A DNA stretch of 64,000 bases from Anthoceros angustus (lineage: Eukaryota > Streptophyta > Anthocerotopsida > Anthocerotales > Anthocerotaceae), in assembly GCA_010909165.1 (NCBI GenBank), contig MU008203.1, forward strand, positions 310,001 to 374,000. Reading direction: 5' to 3'. This document shows positions 48,960-59,639 of this stretch, piece by piece. Numbering within the stretch: the stretch's first letter is position 1; each line of letters opens with the position of its first letter. The position numbers were made by a program, and so were the translations under genes. The notes under the pieces are model-generated. The model had not been told where the DNA came from and searched no databases. It saw only the letters and a program-made list of their open reading frames with translations.

Positions 48960-50060
48960 TGCACCGCCTCTCCCTCTCCAATTACTCGCTCAATTCCGTT
49001 CTTCTCAATGCCCATGCCTTTCCACCTCGCCACAAGAAGGTGGTAACTGGAAAGCCTAAGCCCATCCACCACCTCCCTTCCGAACATCCGATCACTGGGC
49101 AAACCTCTGCACCTCCTTATGCACGCGCTCTAGCTTGTCAAGGTGCTTATACACCAGCCGCATCGTGACGCCACAAGTACTTGTGAGAAAGGAGTCGCTT
49201 GTCAATTAGGATTGAGCCTCGTCGCCCCTCGAAAATCGGAATACCATGTCCAAAGGTTGAAAGCCATAGCTTGCTTCCCGCTCTTCACAACCGCATTCTC
49301 ACCGAAGCCTCGCCCAAACCAAGTGTCGACAAAGTGTTCTCAGTCCAGAGTTGCGAATTGCAGCAGCAAAATCAAAAGGCCAAGAAAGCAGCGTGCACAA
49401 ACTTCAGTGGCAAACCAGACAAATGCCCACAACCCGTAGGAAATAGCTTAGATTGCAAACCGCCTGAGGAATCGGTCACCAAGGCAAATCAGAAACCAAT
49501 GGAGTGCCTTGGAGGCTGTGCCTCCTTATATTGCCAATTGGGACAAATGGATGGCCGCCACGTGTCGGAAGGAATCGAGTTCAAATTGCCACATGTTGAA
49601 GTGCACCGGCCGGAAGTCATGTTCCGAAAATGACAAGTCCCAAAACTTGACATCAACTCGAGTGGTCAATCGGAATCCTTGACGAAATCTCTGACAAAAT
49701 GACAAAGTGTCCTTGATGAAATCTCTGACCGAATGAAAATGTGTCCGACTACCCATCACATGCATAAGTAGCACATGGGTTTAGTTTTCTATCAAAGACT
49801 ATGTGCCTCTGATACTTAAACCATGGAACCTTATAACCATGGTTTAAGAAGACCGATACCCAAGGACAAATCGATGCGAGTTCTTGGGTGTCGGATACTT
49901 CAACCCATTGGGTTTATAGTAGCTTGGTTTCAAACCCGGGTTAATCAGAACCTGGTTTCAACCCAAGGACACTTTCATTCAAAGTAATATGTCCTTGGGG
50001 TTTGGGGCCGGGGTCTCGGGAAACCCTGGTTTACCATATCAGGGTTTACCGAAACCCAAG
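48960..50060 (+). other. CACTA left interior with an open frame of unknown worth
   Basis: A 144-residue plus frame (49199-49633) with RIEPRRPSKIGIPCPKVES and Cys/Lys-rich sequence lies here. Direct-repeat words ('cccaaggac', 'aacccatgg'/'ccatggtt') are common at 49800-50060. No function is assigned. Confidence 0.3.
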
Positions 50061-50345
50061 GAAGTAATTGGCTATAAATGTTTGGAAATGCAGGCGGTAA
50101 TTACGTGCACCCAGAGGCCGTGTTCACATTACAAGATCACCATGCAAGCGATTTGGACTTGGAATACTAGCGGCAAAGTTGCACGGGATAGAACCTACCG
50201 TGTTCAAAAAACGATAAGTGTCATGAAACCTCATCTCCAGCAGTTCAGTAAGACGGGTTTACAGCGCGGGTGTTGCAAGACGGAACGACACATCAGCAGT
50301 CGCTGTGGTTCACAGACAGAGCTTTGTCAAGGTGAGGGGTAGGGG

Positions 50346-50798
50346 TTGTTTTTACTGTGTGTTCGTTGCAGCTTTGTTCTATTCATGCCTTCTGATCCAG
50401 AGCTCCTGTTCTTCACAACCAACAATGGGTTGCAGATGCCATTAGCCAGGAAGATTGCTTGTCGTGCCGAGAAGGACCCAGAGACACGGCGCCTGGCAAC
50501 GGCTGCCTTTTGCGCCGGGGATGCATATGTCGAGGCTACAGTGCGAGGGGATGGTGCATTGGACCCAACGCTTGTAAAGAATGTGAACTTGGCTACTAAG
50601 AACCATTTTAGGGCCCCAACACCGAAAGGCAAGTGGACGACGGTGAAGAAATCTTGGACGCAAGCACACGGCGAGGCAGCAGACCCAGAGCTGCCTTCAA
50701 CATACTCGGCATGGGAAGGATGGACGGCCTGCAAAGCGCGTGGCAAGGTGCAACAAAAGGACGGTCCACACACTAACTTGAGACTGTGGCATGGATAG
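50346..50798 (+). CDS. CACTA-internal ORF 1, uncharacterised
   Basis: 150-residue open frame: MPSDPELLFFTTNNGLQMPL, ARKIACRAEKDPETRRLAT, AYVEATVRGDGALDPTLVKN and AWEGWTACKARGKVQQKDG. Codon use looks protein-like. It ends just where ORF 2 starts in another frame, so both may be exons of one gene. No transposase motif (D-D-E/D) is apparent. Confidence 0.4.
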   Translation: MFLLCVRCSFVLFMPSDPELLFFTTNNGLQMPLARKIACRAEKDPETRRLATAAFCAGDAYVEATVRGDGALDPTLVKNVNLATKNHFRAPTPKGKWTTVKKSWTQAHGEAADPELPSTYSAWEGWTACKARGKVQQKDGPHTNLRLWHG

Positions 50799-51378
50799 GC
50801 TTGGGAGGGCAGCTCGAGGTGGGAGAGGACGGTCCAAGCGCATCAAGGGTGAGCCTGGCATGGTGTCTGCAGCACCACAAACCTGCGCCGCAAAAATCAG
50901 AGCAGAGGCAGGAGAGGGGTTTGACTGGGCTGCAGGCGAGCAAACACAGCATCCAGAAGATGATGACGACGACGAAGACTCCGCCGGTTTTCACAAGGAC
51001 CAGTGTGCACAATACCTCGATGCAGTTATTTATGATAACAACCCTAAACGCTCATGTAAGGTTGCTGGTGGGGACGGGGGACATCTCATAGCAACCCAAG
51101 ATGGCTTTGGGGTGTCTGATGCGTGGGCATTAGAAGACGCCCATTTAGTTGATAACATGGACCATCCCTTTGGGATGTCAAAGAGCGGTAAGGCACACAT
51201 GCCGGAATGGGTCTATGCCATGCAGGGACTGCCGGAATCTCCAAAGGCGATTGCTGATGAACACATTGCAAGTCCTGAGTCTGGGAACATTCTGATGTTG
51301 ATGTCCTTCTTGTGGAAAGCACAATTAGGTAGACCATATCTGGTCCATGGACGTTTCACTATGTTGTGGCTCAGATAG
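50791..51378 (+). CDS. CACTA-internal ORF 2, acidic, uncharacterised
   Basis: 195 residues with a basic N-terminus (RAARGGRGRSKRIKG), an acidic run EDDDDDED, then FHKDQCAQYLDAVIYDNN and DAWALEDAHLVDNMDHPFGM. Basic-then-acidic organisation suggests a DNA- or chromatin-associated protein, which is only inference. A shredded copy is at 53157-53912. Confidence 0.4.
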   Translation: MDRLGRAARGGRGRSKRIKGEPGMVSAAPQTCAAKIRAEAGEGFDWAAGEQTQHPEDDDDDEDSAGFHKDQCAQYLDAVIYDNNPKRSCKVAGGDGGHLIATQDGFGVSDAWALEDAHLVDNMDHPFGMSKSGKAHMPEWVYAMQGLPESPKAIADEHIASPESGNILMLMSFLWKAQLGRPYLVHGRFTMLWLR

Positions 51379-51880
51379 TGGCTCCGGGCTTGAGGCATTG
51401 GAAGAACAACTTGAGGAAGGAGGCTAGGCATTTCTTGAAGGGCAAGAAAGCCATACTGCGCCTAAGAGCCTTAAACGAGAGTATTGGGATGTTCTATTGA
51501 AACAAGAGAAGGACAAGCTAGACGGTGTCATTGCTCCTAGCCAACAGAAGCTCGCTGCCTTACAGCGAGGAAAAAATGTGGATAGTAAGCCATATTCATG
51601 CTTTGGGTTTGGAGGGCAAAAGCAATTCATGGACAGGTTCAAAGCCAAGTTTCATAGACAGGCCACCTTTGAAGAGATTAAGTATGTGGGTTCGAGGCAT
51701 GGAAACTGGCTGACAAAGCTTAGAGCTTATTGGAAGGAAAGTGAAACTGCAGCTCCATCTTTGGGTCCTCAAAAAGACTGTGACGGGAATTCGGATACAG
51801 TAATGCTGGAACCTCCGCATGAGGCAGATACACATGGGGGGAATGTGATGAAAAGGTGATGGAAGCAATCTTGCATAAGA
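51379..51880 (+). CDS. CACTA-internal ORF 3, coiled-coil/basic, uncharacterised
   Basis: Reads (with one stop) ARLEALEEQLEEGG, APKSLKREYWDVLLKQEKDK, then GGQKQFMDRFKAKFHRQATF and EEIKYVGSRHGNWLTKLRAY. A Leu/Glu heptad-like segment is followed by a basic Trp/Phe-rich block, similar in style to the Myb-like or TnpA-type DNA-binding part of CACTA products, but I cannot name it. Confidence 0.4.
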
Positions 51881-52925
51881 AGGTCCGTGATGAAGGGTTC
51901 ATGGTGGAGCACCTTCTTCCCGAATCAAGGAAGGCTAAGGAAGCAACTTTAGCTCAGTTATTAGACTCCTACATCTAGTCAAACATTTTGTAGCCGAATG
52001 TACAAAGAATTGTTTCAGCCGATATCGTGATGGGATGTCTTCCGCAGATGGACTCGCTCTCAGCCCGCTTAGGCTGTGTGGTGGAGGCCAAGGACGTGAA
52101 TTCGTGAATTGTAGGATGTAGGCCATGTTGTGCCTTCTCCCCAAACAATTCGGAAATGGTTTACCTTCTTGCGCTTAGATTTGTATGCGATAAGTCGGTC
52201 CTAGTGGGGTTGTAGGTGACGCTTTTGTGCTGTAGGTGGATGTTTATACAAGAGACCTCCGTAGATTTACATCGAATCGGTTTTAGTTCACACACAACAC
52301 TTTTACAAAGGACCCTAATCCTAAACCCATTACTTTACAACGAGGTTCCATTACAATGGGTCGCTAAAGGGATAGTCCTTTACTACGAACCCTTTACAAC
52401 CGGGTTCTTTATAGTGGGTCGTAAAGGTTTAACACATTTACAACGACCCCTTTACATCAAGGTTTAAAAGTCCGCTAAAGAGACCGCACCTTGACAACGG
52501 ACATTTACAACAAGGTACGGCTTTATAGAGACCATTGAGTTTAATTAACCGTGGTTACTTAACACCAATCAAGATGGGGTCATGTAACAGCTTATTTAAT
52601 CCTAGTTAGTAAACTATAGTCAAGTAACCTTGATTACTTAACTATAATATATTAATTATGGTTAGTGAAGTTGTAAAACGTTGTAAGTGCATCGTAGTAT
52701 TGTTCTGAAAAGCGCCTGCTGTAAAGGTTACCACTATACGGACCACCCGCTAAGTCGCATAACGATACCAGACAATACCGTGATATATATAGGGTATAGC
52801 CATCGATAATTAGTCCTAATATTTACTACGGATATTACTAAGGTGTGTTTATTTACGAGGGTTTTACAACGACCTAATGAAGTCGTAGTAATTGCCGTTG
52901 TAAAAGACCCGTCTTCCTAGTAGTG

Positions 52926-53150
52926 ATACAAAATGTTCTGCCACCGGATATCTCGATGTACGATACCGATTATATGCCACTCGATAATATCACAACACAT
53001 CGATAAACATGCAATTAACTCCAATCAAGTGATAGGAAACTTGTGTCTCCGGACCGCACACACAAGATACACATCATTATCAATAGAGGGCATTTTCTTC
53101 ACAACTATTTTGCTGCACCATAAGCTCTTGTTGAGAAACCTTCGTATGCA
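52926..53150 (-). pseudogene. Protein-kinase-like gene, 5' part (before the CACTA insertion)
   Basis: Minus strand: MPSIDNDVYLVCAV, KFPIT, then EWHIIGIVHRDIRWQNILY, which carries the kinase catalytic loop H-R-D-x4-N. The aspartate and asparagine are present. The more complete duplicate at 55957-56200 reads PITSVELIACLSDVLTVLSE between these blocks. The kind of kinase (H-R-D with I-D-L-E instead of DFG) resembles atypical small kinase-like proteins; the exact family is not settled. Confidence 0.65.
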
Positions 53151-54236
53151 TGGCAACCCAAGGTGCAACAAAGGACGGTCCACACACGGAACTTGAGACT
53201 GTGGCATGGATAGGCTTGGGAGGGCAGCTCGAGGTGGGAGAGGACGGTCCAAGCGCATCAAGGGTGAGCCTGCATGGTGTCCGAAGACCACAAACCTCAC
53301 CGCAAAAATCGTGAAAGCAGAGGCAGGAGAGGGTTTGACTGGCCGCAAAGCGTAGCAAACACAAGATCCGAAGATGATGACGACGAAGACTCACGTTTTC
53401 CACAAGGACCAGCAGTACAATACCGATGATGCTTATTTATGATAACAACCCTAAACGCCCATGTTGCTGGTGGGGACGGGGACATCTCATAGCAACCCAA
53501 GATGGCTTTGGGGTGTCTGATGCGTGGGCATTAGAAGACGCCATTTAGTTGATAATATGACCATCCCTTTGGGATGTCAAAGAGCTGTAAGGCACACATG
53601 CTTTGAATGTCTATGCCATGTGGACCGCCAATTCCAAAGGCGATGAACACATTGCAAGTCCCGAGTCCGGGAACATTCCCGATGTTGATGTCCTTCTTGT
53701 GGAAAGCACAATTAGGTAGACCATATCCGTCCATGGACGTATGTTGTGGCTCGATAGTGGCCCGGCTTGAGGCATTGGAAGAACAACTTGAGGAAGGAGG
53801 CTAGGCATTTCTTGAAGGGCAAGAAAGCTACAAGTACGCGCCTAAGAGCCTTAAACGAGAGTATTGGGATGTTCTATTGAAACAAGAGAAGGACAAGCTA
53901 GACGTCATTGCTCCTAGGCAAACTTTCTAAGTCCTGACCCCATGACACTTCTCTCCATAACACGCTGATGGAAATCAAAAGTATATATAGACCCTTTCAC
54001 AGAGGACAAGCTAAGATCATAGTAATGCAAGAGTGTTGTGAGGAGGCCAACATTATGACTCCGAGAGCGATGTGTGAAAAATTTGCGTGTTATTATCGTG
54101 GGGAGAGTGTGTTTGTGCCACGATGTGCTCGGTCACTCCCGGTGTCTTCGTAGCTCCGGCAGCAAATCCCATGGCCAACTCTCTCTCTGTGGTTGTTGTC
54201 TCTCCGAAGGCCTCGTCATGTGTGTCCACCACAACG

Positions 54237-55170
54237 CTAGAGCCATGGCTCCTGAAGGCGTAAGACTTGGACTTGGACACAAAGGGCTAACTGCCATGTG
54301 ATGTCCTGCATGTTTACAGGGAAGTGCGGTGGCTTGTCGGTCTTGATGACTTGCTGGGCATGCCTTCCCGATGCTAGCACATCCTTGACAATATGATTAG
54401 GTCGCTTGGTAAACAACCTCGTACACTTCAAATGTTCCAAGGGAGCAAGGTTAGTCCACATGGACCTCAACCCATGAGCCCTCGAACCAAATTGAGCTAC
54501 ATCCAACAATAGCTCTTGACTCAACACTCCTCGGATCGTAGCAAATTCCTCATGGACTTGCGTCTTCGCGCTCATGCATGCTAGCACATTCTCCAACATG
54601 TATCCACAAGGCCTTTCTTGCTCTTTTTGGATCAAGCGCAAGATCCTTATCAGGTCATAGAACAATGCAACATGTTCGTGGGTCCTTCAGACCCAGACCC
54701 TTGCCTCCAGAGGAGAGTCCTTAACACTCCCAACCTGCGATGACAAGGTCCACTGCTTGCCCAAGACAACTCAAATGGGACAACCCTATCATGCGAACAT
54801 CCATCGCGCCGTAACCCTTCACTAACTCCTGTGTGAGGAGGTTAGGTACTCCCCATCAAGTCCCTCACGCGCTCGACACAATCCTTGCTTTTGGATCCGG
54901 GTCACAATGCACGATCTTCGCATTTTGATGCCAAAGACTGCCCAAGCCGTACTTATGCCTCCAAAGAGTTCCACCAACACTATGTTGTCTTCCCGAGGTC
55001 GCCATGTGATCACGTTGGTGTTTAGGTCACAAATAGGCTCAAACTTAGGCAAGAACTTGCGGCAGTTCTCCAGCTCATAGGACACTGGTCCTCTCGCACC
55101 ATCCTCCACCACTTTTGCACGGCTCATTGCTACAGTCACCGGCTCCGTCCAGCTGACTTGAAGAACTTCC
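54237..55170 (-). pseudogene. DNA cytosine methyltransferase, duplicate copy (frameshifted)
   Basis: Same protein as at 57480-58400. This copy keeps EDNIVLVELFGGIST (motif I) but is damaged after it. It better preserves the downstream part: FYDLIRILRLIQKEQERPCG, YMLENVLACM (ENV, motif VI), LLLDVAQFGSRAHGLRSMWT and NLAPLEHL (the R-x-R region). Read with the main copy, it shows that the full catalytic domain was once present. Confidence 0.7.
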
Positions 55171-55291
55171 TCTGAGGGTGGTTACGACCCTAGCTTGTGG
55201 TGGCGGACATGCCATACCTGCTTAAACCTCTTGGGGTGTGTCTGACAACCGTAGATGACCTAAGGGAGGATTTCAAGGAGGAGGAGGATCC

Positions 55292-55956
55292 CCAAATTTG
55301 TTTATCGGTTTTAGTTCACACACAACACTTTTACAAAGGACCCTAATCCTAAACCCATTACTTTACAACGAGGTTCCATTACAACAGGGGTCGTTGTAAA
55401 GGGATAGTCCTTTACTACGAACCCTTTACAACGAGGTTCCATTACAGGGTCGTAAAGGTTTAACACATTTACAACCACCCCTTTACATCAAGGTTTAAAA
55501 GTCCGCTAAAGAGACCGCACTTTGACAACGGACATTTACAAGGTACGGCTTTATAGAGACCATTGAGTTTAATTAACCGTGGTTACTTAATACCAATCAG
55601 TATGGGGTCATGTAACAACAGTTATTTAATCCTAGTTAGTAAACTATAGTCAAGTAACCTTGATTACTTAACTATAATATATTAATTATGGTTAGTGAAG
55701 TTGTAAAACGCGCAGGTGCAGTAGTATTGTCGTAGTAAAGGCGCCTGTAAAGGTTACCCACTATACGGACCACCCAGTTAAGTCGTACAACGTATACCAG
55801 GACAATACCGTATATAATATAGGGTATAGCCATCGTATAATTAGTCTGAATATTTACTACGGATATTACTAAGGTGTGTTTACTACGAGGGTTTTACAAC
55901 GGACGACGTAAAGTCGTAGTAATTGCCGTTGTAAAAGACCCGTTTTCCTAGTAGTG
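55292..55956 (+). repeat. Second copy of the CACTA right end
   Basis: Ends with the same inverted terminus (GTAGTG at 55951-55956) followed by ATA and the same kinase sequence. Because flank and end are copied together, this is part of a larger duplication and not an independent insertion. No matching left end is present nearby. Confidence 0.85.
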
Positions 55957-56300
55957 ATACAAAATGTTCTGCCACCGGATATCTCGATGTACGATACCGA
56001 TTATATGCCACTCTGATAATACTGTCAACACATCAGATAAACATGCAATTAACTCCACCGAAGTGATAGGAAACTTGTGTTCCCCCTGGACTGCAAGCCA
56101 CACAGTATACACATCATTATCAATAGAGGGCATTTTCTTCGTCAACTATTTTGCTGCACCATAAGCTCTTGTTGAGAAACCTTCGTATGCATGGCAACTC
56201 CAAGGTGCAATTGTTTTCTTCACATCACTCTTGAATCCTTCAACTGACCTTGTGATCAGACTCCCTCCATAAGAAATGCTCTCTGAAATGGTAATAACAC
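55957..56300 (-). pseudogene. Duplicate of the kinase 5' half
   Basis: Minus strand reads MPSIDNDVYTVWLAVQGEHK, FPITSVELIACLSDVLTVLS and EWHIIGIVHRDIRWQNILY up to the CACTA border, in one open frame (56145-55948). It is cleaner than the copy at 52926-53150 and helps define the kinase reading. Confidence 0.65.
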
Positions 56301-56514
56301 TTTGCTCCTAGGCAAACTTTCTAAGTCTGGACCCCATGACACTTCTCTCCATAACACGTTGATGGAAATCAAAAGTATATATAGACCCTTTCACAGAGGA
56401 CAAGCTAAGATCATAGTAATGCAAGAGTGTTGTGAGGAGGCCAACATTATGACTCCGAGAGCGATGTGTGAAAAATTTGCGTGTTATTATCGTGGGGAGA
56501 GTGTGTTTGTACAA

Positions 56515-57000
56515 AGCGCCTCCAAGAAGACATCAAATGTGTCTGTGATCAATGACCAAGCAATGTACCTCGACAAAGGTGAAGTCAGCTGTTCTTGGTT
56601 TGAATGATCTTCAGCTTGTACCTCGTCACCCCCAACACATGCTCTGTGGTCCCGGCTGCGATCTGGATCTTCCACTTGGTTTCCTTCAACCTTTTTTGGT
56701 GGAGACCCAACGTTTCCTTCACTCTTCTTTCAACGATCACCGGCTGTGCTTCGGTGTCAATTAACACCCTCCAAGATGCGAATCCATTGATTTCAATGTG
56801 TCTCTCCTGATTGTTGACCAAAGCCACTCCCACTCGTGCACCATTCTGCTTCTTCACAAAGATGCTTGGTTCGGAGGTCAAGAATGACATCATTGCTACC
56901 GCTGGCACATCGTGGATACTTGCTGCCTTCAAGGGTTGTCAACATCCGCCGAGTCAAACCCCGACTTCCTTCACGCCAACCCCATGTCTTGTAGGCTAAA
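56515..57000 (-). pseudogene. Retropepsin-like protein, duplicate copy
   Basis: The 115-residue frame (56932-56585) reads MMSFLTSEPSIFVKKQNGAR, then INGFASWRVLIDTEAQPVIV and RRVKETLGLHQKRLKETKWK, as in the main copy at 58585-59259, with a few small deletions outside this core. Confidence 0.65.
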
Positions 57001-57479
57001 ACATGGCATCTCCAAGCTTTTGCGCAATCATCTCCGCTAGCCTATGCATGGCAACTCCAAGGTGCAATTGTTTTCTTCACATCACTCTTGAATCCTTCAA
57101 CTGACCTTGTGATCAGACTCCCTCCATAAGAAATGCTCTAAATGGTAATAACACTTTGCTAGGCAAACTTTCTAAGTCCTGACCCCATGACACTTCTCTC
57201 CATAACACGCTGATGGAAATCAAAAGTATATATAGACCCTTCATGCAGGACAAGCTAAGATCATAGCTAAGTAATGCAAGAGTGTTGTGAGAGGCCAACA
57301 TTATGACCGAGAGCGATGTGAAAATTATGTTATTATCGTGGGGAGAGTGTGTGCCACGATGTGCCCTGGCCACCCTGTCTCGTAGGCAAAGCAAATCCCA
57401 TGGCCAACTCTCTCTCGTGGTTGTTGTCTCCAAGGCCTCGGCCATGTGTGTCCACCACAACGCTAGAGCCATGGCTCCT

Positions 57480-58400
57480 GAAGGCGTAAGACTTGGACTT
57501 GGACACAAAGGTTGGCCAACCGCCATGTGATGTCCTGCATGTTTACAGTGGAAGTGGCTTGTCATTCTTGATGACTTGTCAAGCATGCCTTCCGATGCTA
57601 GCACATCCTGACAATATGATTAGGTCGCTGGTAAACAACCTCGACACTTCAAATGTTCCAAGGGAGCAAGGTTAGTCCACATGGACCTCAACCCATGAGC
57701 CTCGAACCAAATTGAGCTACATCCAACAATAGCTCTCGACTCAACACCCTCGGATCGTAGCAAATTCCTCATGGACTTGCGCTCGCGCTACCATGCATGC
57801 TAGCACATTCTCCAACATGTATCCACAAGGCCTTTCTTGCTCTTTTTGGATCAAGCGCAAGATCCTTATCAGGTCATAGAACAATGCAACATGTTCGTGG
57901 GTCCTTCAGACCCAGACCCTTGCCTCCAGAGGAGAGTCCTTAACACTCCCAACCTGCGATGACAAGGTCCACCTGTTGCCCAAGACAGCTCAAATGGGAC
58001 AACCCTATCATGCGAACATCCATCGACAGCGCCTTCTGGTAACCCTTCACTAACTCCCAGGTGAGGAGGTTAGGGTACTCCCCCATCAAGTCCCTCACGC
58101 GCTTCTGCGACACAATCCTTGCTTTCGGATCCGGGTCACAATGTACGTATCTTCGTACTTTGATGCCACGTTTCAGCACTGCTTCCAAGCCGGTACTTAT
58201 GCCTCCAAAGAGTTCCACCAACACTATGTTGTCTTCCCGAGGTCGCCATGTGATCACGTTGGTGTTTAGGTCACAAATAGGCTCAAACTTAGGCAAGAAC
58301 TTGCGCTTCTCCACCAGGACATCGGGTCCTCCACCATCCTCCACCACTTTTGCACGGCTCATTGCTACAGTCACCGGCTCCGTCCAGCTGACTTGAAGAA
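57480..58400 (-). pseudogene. DNA (cytosine-5) methyltransferase-like protein, retroelement-associated
   Basis: C5-methyltransferases transfer methyl from S-adenosylmethionine to cytosine. The open frame 58374-57940 (144 residues) has motif I as VLVELFGGISTGLEAVLKRG, a following acidic residue (HCDPDPKAR), and motif IV context VDLVIAGWEC. The catalytic Cys is present, the Pro of P-C-Q is Glu, and the next codon is TAA where CAA (Gln) is expected. Past this stop the sequence continues GLSSGGKGLGLKDPR, then ENV- and R-x-R-like parts as in the copy at 54.2-54.7 kb. Upstream, on the same strand, lies the retropepsin-like frame (58585-59259), suggesting one polyprotein. DNMT-carrying Ty3-type elements have been reported from a charophyte alga and dinoflagellates (my recollection). 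No reverse transcriptase was found here. Confidence 0.72.
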
Positions 58401-58549
58401 CTTCCTCTGAGGGTGGTTACGACCCTAGCTTGTGGTGGCGGACATGCCATACCTGCTTAAACCTCTTGGGGTGTGTCTGACAACCGTAGCTGACCTAAGG
58501 GAGGATTTCGATGAGGAGGAGGATACGGCCCCGAAATTTGTTTATCAGT

Positions 58550-59259
58550 TTTGCTCGAGCTTCTCCAACCTGGTCGAAAGTAGGCTATCTCCATCCACAA
58601 ATCCACCATGTCTCCAGGTTTGTACAAAGCGTCCGCTCCCAGTGAGACATCAAATGTGTCTGCATCAATGACCAAGCAATGTACCTCGACAAAGGTGAAG
58701 TCAGCTGTTCTTGGTTTGAATGATCTTCAGCTTGTACCTCGTCACCCCCAACACATGCTCGCTTCCCTACCAGCGATCCGATCTTCCACTTGGTTTCCTT
58801 CAACCTTTTTTGGTGGAGACCCAACGTTTCCTTCACTCTTCTTTCAACGATCACCGGCTGTGCTTCGGTGTCAATTAACACCCTCCAAGATGCGAATCCA
58901 TTGATTTCAATGTGTCTCTCCTGATTGTTGACCAAAGCCACTCCCACTCGTGCACCATTCTGCTTCTTCACAAAGATGCTTGGTTCGGAGGTCAAGAATG
59001 ACATCATTGCTACCTGCTGTGGCACATCGTGGATACTTGCTTCGTCTTCAAGGGTTGTCAACATCCGCCGAGTCAAACCCCTGACTGTTCCCACGCTCAA
59101 CCCCATGTCTTGTAGGCTAAAACATGGCAGCTCCAGAAGCCTTTGCGCAATCATCTCCGTCAGCAGTCTATGCATGGGTTTCTCCACATCGCCCACTCTG
59201 GACTTTGATGTTGCTCCCACAGTTGCTCCTGTTGGCAATAGCTTAAACGACTTTGGCAT
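58550..59259 (-). CDS. Retropepsin-like domain protein
   Basis: 224-residue frame. The N-terminal half has RLLTEMIAQRLLELPCFSLQ and TRRMLTTLEDEASIHDVPQQ. The core ERHIEINGFASWRVLIDTEA QPVIV is the pattern of a retroviral-type aspartic protease ('xVLIDTGAxxxxI'), but the active-site Gly is Glu (D-T-E), so activity is doubtful unless this is a sequence error. After a frame change, residues such as LGADALYKPGDMVDLWMEIA YFRPGW (58675-58560) match the second half of plant retropepsin-like domains ('G-x-D-x-L-Y-x-x-G'). It lies upstream of the methyltransferase frame on the same strand. Confidence 0.6.
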
Positions 59260-59283
59260 CTTGGCATAAGTTTGAGAAGAGGA

Positions 59284-59571
59284 TCATGAAGCTTCCTTCC
59301 GCGTCTTCCACACTGCAGGTGTCAAGACGTTCTCTTCTTCCTCTGAGCTATCTTTTCTCGTAACTGCCAGAGGTTTCTTCCCCTTGCCCTTGAATTTGGT
59401 CATTATTGCCATGTATCCAAGCTTGTGCTCATCTTCTTTGTCCTCTGATGATGAACTGCTGCTCTCCCAAATGCAACAATTCAAGAGCACGGGCATCAGG
59501 ATGAGCATTGTAGGGACTAGAAATCCTGCCGTTCCTATGACCGTCTTTGTATTTATTCCTGTAAACAGCAA
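59284..59571 (-). CDS. Probable gag tail upstream of the retropepsin-like frame
   Basis: 95-residue frame containing SSSSSSEDKEDEHKLGYMAI, MTKFKGKGKKPLAVTRKD and SSEEEENVLTPAVWKTRK: acidic/Ser blocks around a basic patch, as in gag-protease linkers. It ends ~25 bp before the retropepsin frame starts. Only its position and composition support the call. Confidence 0.35.
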   Translation of the reverse strand: MLFTGINTKTVIGTAGFLVPTMLILMPVLLNCCIWESSSSSSEDKEDEHKLGYMAIMTKFKGKGKKPLAVTRKDSSEEEENVLTPAVWKTRKEAS

Positions 59572-59639
59572 TTACACATGCAGACTGCTGTTTACGGAAA
59601 TGATGTGGCTAGCTGCATGCGCTTGATGTGCCACCGTGG

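Larger units (their letters stand above)
48295..52925 (+). mobile_element. CACTA (En/Spm-type) DNA transposon, 4.63 kb
   Basis: Left end CACTACTAGGAAAACGGG (48295) and right end the inverted complement CACTACTAGGAAGACGGG (ending 52925), about 26 bp with one mismatch. Flanking 3-bp target duplication ATA (48292-48294 and 52926-52928). Subterminal regions (48340-48780 and 52260-52910) are packed with 'ttacaacg' words in both orientations, typical transposase-binding repeats. The interior has three uncharacterised coding blocks but no transposase that I can recognise, so it may be non-autonomous or carry captured sequence. Confidence 0.92.
53157..57150. repeat. Mosaic of duplicated blocks joined at short shared words
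   Basis: Block map by eye: 53157-53912 repeats 50752-51535; 53913-54115 repeats 56303-56515; 54115-55285 repeats 57355-58545; 55290-56215 repeats 52262-53155; 56515-57040 repeats 58620-59150; 57040-57150 repeats 56190-56300. Joints carry words shared by both parents: 'aaggtgcaa', 'ttgctcctag', 'tcggtttt', 'tttgt', 'tatgcatgg'. Copies differ from their parents mainly by short indels. Confidence 0.85.

Noticed and set aside
55292-55956. Second independent CACTA insertion
   Set aside because: Its right end, the ATA and the kinase flank are all copied together from the first locus and no left end exists, so it is a block duplication.
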